Source: Phymorhynchus buccinoides
Lineage: Eukaryota > Mollusca > Gastropoda > Neogastropoda > Raphitomidae
Reading direction: 5' to 3'
Length of the DNA stretch: 64,000 nt
Assembly (NCBI GenBank): GCA_017654935.2
Contig: CM065711.1
Location: 28,923,483 to 28,987,482 of the forward strand
The notes beneath the pieces are model-generated. The model was not told where the DNA came from. It was given only the letters and a program-made list of their open reading frames with translations, and ran no database searches. Numbering within the stretch: the stretch's first letter is position 1; the number at the start of each line of letters is the position of its first letter. The translations under genes were made by a program, and so were the position numbers. This document shows, piece by piece, positions 41,501-51,663 of this stretch.

Positions 41501-44500
41501 GAGAAAAGAGGGGCAACGATTGCCGTGCTCAGTACAGTCTACTGTGAGTCACAACATCGAAAGTGGTAACTAGTCGCCAATACGATGAATACTCACGTAA
41601 AATGCTTCAAAATCCCTATTATCGTTTGACATACCGTCCAACAGATGCCATAACCTTTCATTGGATGTAAAAAGCATCGTTGTAGAGCTTAAAATGCCAT
41701 CATTCTACCAGTTTTCACGAAGAAAAGTCCAAACACAACAACCGGAAGTCGCAAAAACGGAAGTTCAGTTATTGTTGGGAACTGATTTTCGGTGTTGTCC
41801 CACTACTGTCTGGGGCCTTGATGGCCCTTTTACCGCAGTTTTCAGAGGATTAGACTTCAGACCATTCTGATGCCTGATATAATAATATGGTGGTTGTGCA
41901 CTTTCCTTTTCTCGTACTCCAACATCTAGGGTGGGCAGGCTCTTAATCAAGCAAGGGATCGCAGACACTCCCAGTTTGAAGCTGAATTTTTATGACCTTG
42001 AACTGGGGGTGCGCTTGTGTGGCTCTGCCAGAGAGAGGGAGAGAGAGAGAGAGAGAGTGTGTGTTGATGCTTTGTTCAACTGATTGTATTTTGTATAGTG
42101 TTTTTTGGGTGGGGTGAGTGGTGGTGATGGTAACGGTGTGTGTGTGCGTGTGCGTGCGTGTGTGTGTGTGTGTGTGTATGTGCGTACGTGCGTGTATGTG
42201 TGGGTGGGGTGTGTATGTGTATGCCTATTTGCATGTGCGTGAGCGATTATTTCGTTTTGTTGTTGAATTTGTTGCTTTTAATTTTTGTTGTTGTTAAGCG
42301 CATAGAGCTCCACATTGGTGGAGGAATGCGCTATATAAATGATTCACTATTATTATTATTATTATTTATCTTTCCTTTCTTCCTACCACTTTGATTTGTT
42401 AGGCCCTTCCTTACGTTGAGTAGTTTTAAAACAAATTTCTCATTTTTTTCCTTTTCTGAACAGCGTACTCAGTCTCCTATTTTTCTTTTTTTTCTTTCTC
42501 TTTTTCCTTGTCATGAAATAATATTGAACTTGTGCTCACCCCTGCTTTTCTCTTAACCCTTTCACTGCCGATGTCGCATTTTTGCACCATAAATATTTAA
42601 CCCTTTCGCCGCCAGCCATTTCTCAGCCCAAAAAAATACTATTAAACTTAACTGGGTAGAGAACAAAAATTGTTTGCAATATTGCGAATTCCTCTGTGAC
42701 ATGTATAACATTAGGCCTGTCCTTACCTCCCAAAATTAAGAAAATAGGGTCTTTGGATAACAGGCCCTGATTTGATGTCTTTTAGTGACATGGGTGTTAA
42801 ACCAATTGTGGTGCTAAAATGCGACATTGGCGGTGAAAGGGTTAAACCATTGTGGTGCATAAATGCGACATTGGCGGTGAAAGGGTTAAACCATTGTGGT
42901 GCATAAATGCGACATTGGCGGTGAAAGGGTTAAACCATTGTGGTGCATAAATGCGACATTGGCGGTGAAAGGGTTAAACCATTGTGGTGCATAAATGCGA
43001 CATTGGCGGTGAAAGGGTTAAACCATTGTGGTGCATAAATGCGACATTGGCGGTGAAAGGGTTAAACCATTGTGGTGCATAAATGCGACATTGGCGGTGA
43101 AAGGGTTAAACCATTGTGGTGCATAAATGCGACATTGGCGGTGAAAGGGTTAAACCATTGTGGTGCATAAATGCGACATTGGCGGTGAAAGGGTTAAACC
43201 ATTGTGGTGCATAAATGCGACATTGGCGGTGAAAGGGTTAAACCATTGTGGTGCATAAATGCGACATTGGCGGTGAAAGGGTTAAACCATTGTGGTGCAT
43301 AAATGCGACATTGGCGGTGAAAGGGTTAAACCATTGTGGTGCATAAATGCGACATTGGCGGTGAAAGGGTTAAACCATTGTGGTGCATAAATGCGACATT
43401 GGCGGTGAAAGGGTTAAACCATTGTGGTGCATAAATGCGACATTGGCGGTGAAAGGGTTAACACCCATGTCATAAAAAAACATGAAATCTGGATCTGTTA
43501 TCCAACCATCTTGTGTTCTTCATTTTAAGAGGTAGCAATAGGCTTCTTGTCTTAAACATGTCACAGGAGGAATTCCCAATATTGCAGACAAAATCTTTTT
43601 TCTACCCAGGTAAGTTTAACCCTCTCACTCTGATCAATCGAACCGAGAATCTATATTGAATACCAAGTGATGGGAAGTAACTCCGAACGTCACACCAAAT
43701 CTTTTATTTTAAAATATCACCCAGAATAAAGTCTAACTTACATTTCATTTCTGAAAGATGCATATTGAATAGCAATGATGATATTTTCATTCCAAAGCTA
43801 ACACACTGTCGCACAACAAACCATGAATTGGAATTAAAAAAATCCGTAATGGCGCTCCGAGCATCGCGCCGAGTCAATACTGCGCACGTCACGTAAAAAG
43901 AAGGAAAAAATTTGGGGTCACTTCGAAAAATCCGTTCAAAAAGACTAGTGGGTGCTTTCCCTTGCTGTAAGAACCAAAAACGGACCACTGAGAGTCAGGA
44001 ACAGGAAGAACTAACTTAGTATATTGCATTGTGGGTCGGGCAAAAGTGAAAGTGAAACTACTAGACCGGGCGTTCAGCGGGCGCAATCGGGGGCTACGGG
44101 AGCCAATGGTAAAGAAAAAATCGGTCGGATCTGGCGTATGTGGCCGTGAGAGGGTTAAGGGAAAATTCAGGCTTCAAAAATGGCTGGCGGCGAAAGGGTT
44201 AAACGTTTTTGCTGTACCTTTGTATCTCATGTCAGTTTTAAACTCATCTTCCTGATCCAGTGAACTATCCTTTCTTCATCCGCTTCTTCTCAACTGTGTC
44301 CCCTTCCCTCTCTCTTTCTTCTGACCCATTTACCCCCCAGTCAATCCAAATGTATCCATCTAGCAATCTGTTCAACCACCACTCCATTTATCTTTGTATG
44401 TCTTAATCTATCTGTCCCCCCCTTCATATTTTCCCTCTTCACCTTGCTGTCCCTCTGTCTCGTCCTATCTATGCCTCCTTCTCCACCTCCCCCCCCCCTC

Positions 44501-45452
44501 TCTTTTATATACTATTTGTTTATTTATAGATTTATTTACTGAATTATGTATTTTGCTACGTAATATTGAATAATAACATGTCTTTATCCACATAAGCTTT
44601 AAATTGAATGCGCGTGTGTTTCTGGTTGTCTTGATAAAGATTATTAACCCTTTCACCGCCAGCCATATTTTAGCCAAAAATTCCCATTAAAGTTACCTGG
44701 GTAGAGAACAAAATCCATCTGCAGTATTGGAGATTTTTCTGTGACATATATAAAATAAGGTCTACCCTTACTTCCCAAAACTAAGACAATAGGGTCTTTG
44801 GATAACAGACCCCAATGTGATGCATTTTAGTGACTTAGGTGTTGAATCACTGTGGTGCTAAAATGCGACTTTGACAGTGAAAGGGTTAAATCGAAATGTC
44901 GACACTTGTTACCCAGCTTTTTGTTTTCATTTTTCTCCCTCCTCAGACCTTCCTGATGAAGAGATAATACAAAATCTCGAAAGCTTGAAAGCATTGGTGT
45001 TTTGTGGCTTTTTTACAAAAAAAAAATCATAATAATATGGTTGTTGTCAGGATCCTGGTTCATCTGCTGGAGTCGAGCCGCGACCCTCTGGTGCTCTCTG
45101 TGGCGGCCCACGACATCGGGGAATACGTGAGGCACTACCCCCGGGGAAAGCAGTGAGTGGGCGTGGACACGACAGACCTGTTTATTTACCATCTCGATTT
45201 TGCTGTAATTTTTACGGGGTATTAGGTAGTTTATAGTCACAGAGGCATCTCTGTGAAATTCGGGTTGCTCCCACCTGGAGAGCGCGTCGCAGCCAGAGGC
45301 GCGCCACCCATTTATTAAAATTTTTGTGTGCATGCGATTTTTTTGTGTGACTGATGAGGAAGGAAAGAAGGGGGCGGGGGGTAAATTTTGACCAAATGAC
45401 AACTTTTTTCGTTGCTACTGGGTTTAGCGTGTGCTAAGTGCATGGGCACACG

Positions 45453-45483
<31 letters not shown>

Positions 45484-48400
45484 TCCACATTCAATTCAGA
45501 CCGTAAGGCCTAGTGCAAAGTGAGAGGAAAAATCCCCTGTACCCAGGTTCGAACTCGGGTTTACTTGACACGAAGCGAACACGCTACCACTGTGCCACTC
45601 TACACCACAGTCTCATTACGGCTACGGGAATTTTTTTTCCTAAATATTAAAAAAAACCCCACTACAGTTGCGTCGGTAGGCGAAGCTTTTGAAACAATGC
45701 GGTGAAAAGTCATTTCGCGCCATTTCCTTTTCTGTTTCCGAAGCTTCTGTATCTTCTGGTCGAAAATCAAAAGAAAAGACATCAAAAGTCACTTCAGTGG
45801 CACAGAAATTCCGGGAAAGTGACCTCAAAATTCCAGGAATACGTTGTTCAGCACTAGGTGACGAGCATGTGTTCTGTGTCTACTGCTCGACGGACATTTA
45901 GTATTGCACACTCAGGTCAGTACGATATCGACGTTCATTGGTCACGCGTTGGATTACAGTTTCTTTCTTCAAAATTAGTTTTTTGTTTCAGAAATTACAA
46001 CTTTATAAAATAGGTCTGTTGTGGAAACGAAACAAAACTCTTTAGTCACTGAAACAACTATCCCTGCCAGAATACAGCAAAGGGCTGTCCCTGTGGTCAC
46101 GAGTGCGTTTTAAATTCTTAATCAGGGATGCAAAATGTAAATAATCATCATAATAATAACATTTATATAGCGCTTTACCTCAAATGAGCCCAAAGCTCTT
46201 TACAATTGAATATTCATCAAGTAGCTTGGAGCGAATCAGCGTATTATGATGTACCCGAGTCACAAAGATCCTGTGTGTGTGTGTGTGCGTATGGTGCATG
46301 CAGTATATGGACCCATGTAAGCGTTTGTGTGTGCATGCATAAACATGTACATGTTTGCATGTGTGTGTCTGTGCAGTATTCTTGAGCAGCTTGGAGCCAA
46401 GCAACGTATTATGATGTACCTGAGTCACAAAGATCCTTGTGTGTGTGCGTGCGCATGCTTGCGTATGGTGCATGCAGTATATGCACCCATGTATGGGTTT
46501 GTGTGTGCATGCATAAACATACATGTGTGTGTGTGCAGTATTTTGGAGCGAAGCAGCGTATTATGATATACCCGAGTCACAAAGATCCTTTGTGTGTGTG
46601 TGCGTCAGGCATCAGAACGGTCCGCTGATTTCCGCGGTTTTGGTAGCCACTGGACGCGGTTTGTACTTCATGAGGCAGCGCGATCTTATTCTCAAATGGT
46701 ATTCTTAAAGGGTTTCTTTTCATACTGCGCCTTCGGAAAGAAAAATCGCGGCCATGTTTGTTTTTTCTTCAGAGTTTAGAGCTCTCTAGACTCTTACTTT
46801 CACTGTTTCAGAGTTTGTTGTGATGACAGGGATTGTGATTTGGGTTTTAAAGGAGTCGATTTAGAGGATATGATTGCGGGAGACTACGATGATGTGAGAA
46901 CTTTGAACTTTTCCGCGAGAAATTGGGTAGCGAATGATCGCAATGATGCCGACTACGGACTAGAGTTTTGTGGGGTCCGACTCGATGTCGACTCCGAGTC
47001 ATGGCGAGTGTTGTTCGTCCTCGGATTGGACTCTGGATTATTCTGGTGCGTTACTTGCATATGGTGCATGTATGCGTCTGTGTGTGCATGCATAAACATG
47101 TCATGTTTGCATGTGTGTGTGTGCAGTATTCTTGAGCAGCTTGGAGCGAAGCAGCGTATCATGATGTACCTCAGTCACGAAGATCCTGGAGTGAGATACG
47201 AATCATTGCTGGCCCTGCAGAAACTGATGGTCCATAACTGGTAATAAATCATCTTCATCGTCGTCATCATCATCATCATCTTCATCATAATTATTATCAT
47301 CATCATTATGATATACTCAAGTTGCGAAGATCCCGGTGTGATATTCAAATCATTGCTGGCCGTGCAGAAACTAATGGTCCATAACTGGTAATAATCATCA
47401 TCATCATCATCATCATCGTCATCGTCATCATTATCTTCATCATAGCTATCATCATCATCATCTTCATCATAATTATCATCATCATCATTATGATATACTC
47501 GAGTTGCGAAGATCCCGGTGTGATATTCGAATCATTGCTGGCCCTGCAGAAACTAATGGTCCATTACTGGTAATAAATCATCATCATTGTCATTATCTTC
47601 ATCGTCGTCGTCATCATCTTCATCATAATTATCATCGTCATCATTATGATATACTCAAGTTGCGAAGATCCTGGTGTGATATTCAAATCATTGCTCGCCC
47701 TGCAGAAACTGATGGTCCATTACTGTGTGTTGTGTTATGATTATATGCAATGCATTCTCTAATGTATTCATTTTCATAGAGATGTATGGTGAGGATACAT
47801 GAACCAGTCTGTTAGAAATGTTTGTGCGAATGGTGATTGAAAAGCGCGTTGAGTTGCTTTGCAAGATTATGCGCTATATAAGCATTATTAATTATTTTTA
47901 TGATTATAATTAATATAATGCAACAAATACTTGTAGCGGTGCCATAGCCGATGAGGTTTAACCGAGGCGTGGTTACCGCTACACCTATCTGTATTAATAA
48001 AAAATCGGGACTTTACTGGTTTCGTACTGCCTCCGGGCATTGCCTCCAGTATTGTTCCCACCATATTTGTATTTACAAATGTCCCATATGTGTCTGATTC
48101 AGACCAAGAGGACGTAAAACACCATTTTCGTCGTCATTATGATTCTATCAAAATAAGAATGTGAAACATAAATTTACATTACAGCAGATATGTAACTCTC
48201 ACACCACACCCAATCATTCATCCGCTCTCCGCTACCTTGCTCACTCATCATGCAACCCACCACCACATCTGCCTTCATTTTTAGCCCTTTTCTTTTCCAT
48301 TTTCCTTCCTTAGCACCCTTGTCAGTTCCAGGCATTAGAATTCGCTACCTCAGAGCAACACCTGTATATCTCCAAAATGGCTGATTTGAGAAAAGCCCAC

Positions 48401-51400
48401 TTGAAGTTTTTAAACAACAGCAGAAAACACACAAGTCCTTCTACATTGACAAAACTGACAGTAGTGTAGGTTCTGATAGTAATGTACAAGTGCTGAAAGA
48501 GGTATTAAATTTCAATTGACAGAAAAGGCTCAAATATACATTTGCAAACACTAGTCATGCTCTGCACGGGAAGTGTCTTGCTGTGGCTGGATATAATTTA
48601 GAGGAACACCAGTTTTCCCATCACAAGCCTAATGTTGTATAAAACATGCCTGCCCTTACCCTCAGTGCAGCACTGGGTACAGCAGACCACTTTTCTTTTC
48701 AACTGCTGTCCCATATAGCTTATCTGATGTCTGGCTCCCCTGCTGAGAGAAACAGCCAGACCACCACTGCCATAGCCCCCCAAAACTTGAGCGATACTGG
48801 AGCATACCTCCTTTACCCAAGTGTACTATAAAGATGTATGCATCTTTTGGTAGATAATGTGACCCTTCTGTTTACTCAGTCATGCTCCTCAGCTAGTCTG
48901 ACTGAAACATGCCGACTTTGGTTTCCGACTATGACTACCTGATAGCAAAAGGGTTATAAAAAACTTATATAGTATCCCAGGTAATATTCTCTAGTATTGA
49001 AGTGAGAATAGTTGTTCATTCATTCTGATAAATTATTTGACACAATAAGATAATAAACATATTCTCACCTTTATTCCACATGCGCTTTGACTGTATGGCA
49101 TTGTTCTTTGAATTGACTTTGATCCACAAACACAGGACATTCTTATACAGGCCAATAATGATGATTATAACAATATCCGTCTCCTCTTCTTGTCACTCTT
49201 CACTAGGCAAAAAAAAGAGGTTTGTTTCCGGTTTCTTGACCGACCCTAGTTTTTGGCCGCCGACCCTAAACTTTTTTTGGACCATTGGGGGATTTAAAAA
49301 AAAAAAATCAATAACACGAAAGCAGTCTTCCCGATTACGCAAAGATGTGCGTCACGGTCGTCAATGATGTACAGCTTAAAGAATTTGACGTAAAAATTCA
49401 CCTCCTAGTGCATCATTTTGACGTACATTTTTTTTAAAATTAAAAAGAGAAGCAGACATACCTACCCTATTTTTAAAACTGATGAAACAGGAAACAGACC
49501 CTTTCTTGCCCGATTAATTTTTTAGTATTATTACACAGACCAATAATGATGACCATAACACAAATATATCTGTCTCCTCTTTTTGTCACTCTTCACTATC
49601 ATTCAACAGACCAATAATAATGATCATAACACAATATCTGTCTCCTCTTCTTGTCACTCTTCACTATCATTACACAGACCAATAATAATGATCATAACAC
49701 AATATCTGTCTCCTCTTCTTGTCACTCTTCACTATCATTACACAGACCAATAATAATGATCATAACACAATATCTGTCTCCTCTTCTTGTCACTCTTCAC
49801 TATCATTACACAGACCAATAATAATGATCATAACACAATATCTGTCTCCTCTTCTTGTCACTCTTCACTATCATTCAAGAGACCAATAATAATGATCATA
49901 ACACAATATCTGTCTCCTCTTCTTGTCACTCTTCACTATCATTCAAGAGACCAATAATGATGATCATAACACAATATGTCTCCTCTTCTTGTCACTCTTC
50001 ACTATCATTCAACAGACCAATAATAATGATCATAACACAATATCTGTCTCCTCTTCTTGTCACTCTTCACTATCATTACACAGACCAATAATAATGATCA
50101 TAACACAATATCTGTCTCCTCTTCTTGTCACTCTTCACTATCATTACACAGACCAATAATAATGATCATAACACAATATCTGTCTCCTCTTCTTGTCACT
50201 CTTCACTATCATTACACAGACCAATAATGATGATCATAACACAATATCTGTCTCCTCTTCTTGTCACTCTTCACTATCATTACACAGACCAATAATAATG
50301 ATCATAACACAATATCTGTCTCCTCTTCTTGTCACTCTTCACTATCATTCAACAGACCAATAATAATGATCATAACACAATATCTGTCTCCTCTTCTTGT
50401 CACTCTTCACTATCATTACACAGACCAATAATAATGATCATAACACAATATGTCTCCTCTTCTTGTCACTCTTCACTATCATTACACAGACCAATAATAA
50501 TGATCATAACACAATATCTGTCTCCTCTTCTTGTCACTCTTCACTATCATTACACAGACCAATAATAATGATCATAACACAATATCTGTCTCCTCTTCTT
50601 GTCACTCTTCACTATCATTACACAGACCAATAATAATGATCATAACACAATATGTCTCCTCTTCTTGTCACTCTTCACTATCATTACACAGACCAATAAT
50701 AATGATCATAACACAATATCTGTCTCCTCTTCTTGTCACTCTTCACTATCATTACACAGACCAATAATAATGATCATAACACAATATCTGTCTCCTCTTT
50801 TTATGACTTCACTATCATTCAAGAGACCAATAATGATGATCACAACACAATATCTGTTTCCTCTTCTTGTCACTCTTCACTATCATTACACAGACCAATA
50901 ATAATGATCATAACACAATATCTGTCTCCTCTTCTTGTCACTCTTCACTATCATTCAACAGACCAATAATAATGATCATAACACAATATCTGTCTCCTCT
51001 TCTTGTCACTCTTCACTATCATTACACAGACCAATAATAATGATCATAACACAATATCTGTCTCCTCTTCTTGTCACTCTTCACTATCATTACACAGACC
51101 AATAATAATGATCATAACACAATATCTGTCTCCTCTTCTTGTCACTCTTCACTATCATTACACAGACCAATAATAATGATCATAACACAATATCTGTCTC
51201 CTCTTCTTGTCACTCTTCACTATCATTACACAGACCAATAATAATGATCATAACACAATATCCGTATCCTCTTTTTATGACTCTTCACTATCATTCAACA
51301 GACCCCCCCCCCCCCTCCCAACCCAACCCCCACCTACCACCCCACCCACCCACCCATCGGCTGCCTTTTGCCCCTTCAAAAAATGTGACTAACAATAAAG

Positions 51401-51608
51401 ATCAATTAAGATAAGACATAAGATATAATGGTTTTTATCAGCCCGTAATAGACGAGTGTATGGTGACAGTGGTTGCCAAATTGGCAAATAATTTGATTGA
51501 ATGTGGTAATGAATCTAGGCAAGAATGATCACATTGAAATTTGATTGAATGTGGTAATGAATCTAGGCAAGAATGATCACATTGACTGGAACAATTTTGA
51601 TTATTGCA

Positions 51609-51663
<55 letters not shown>

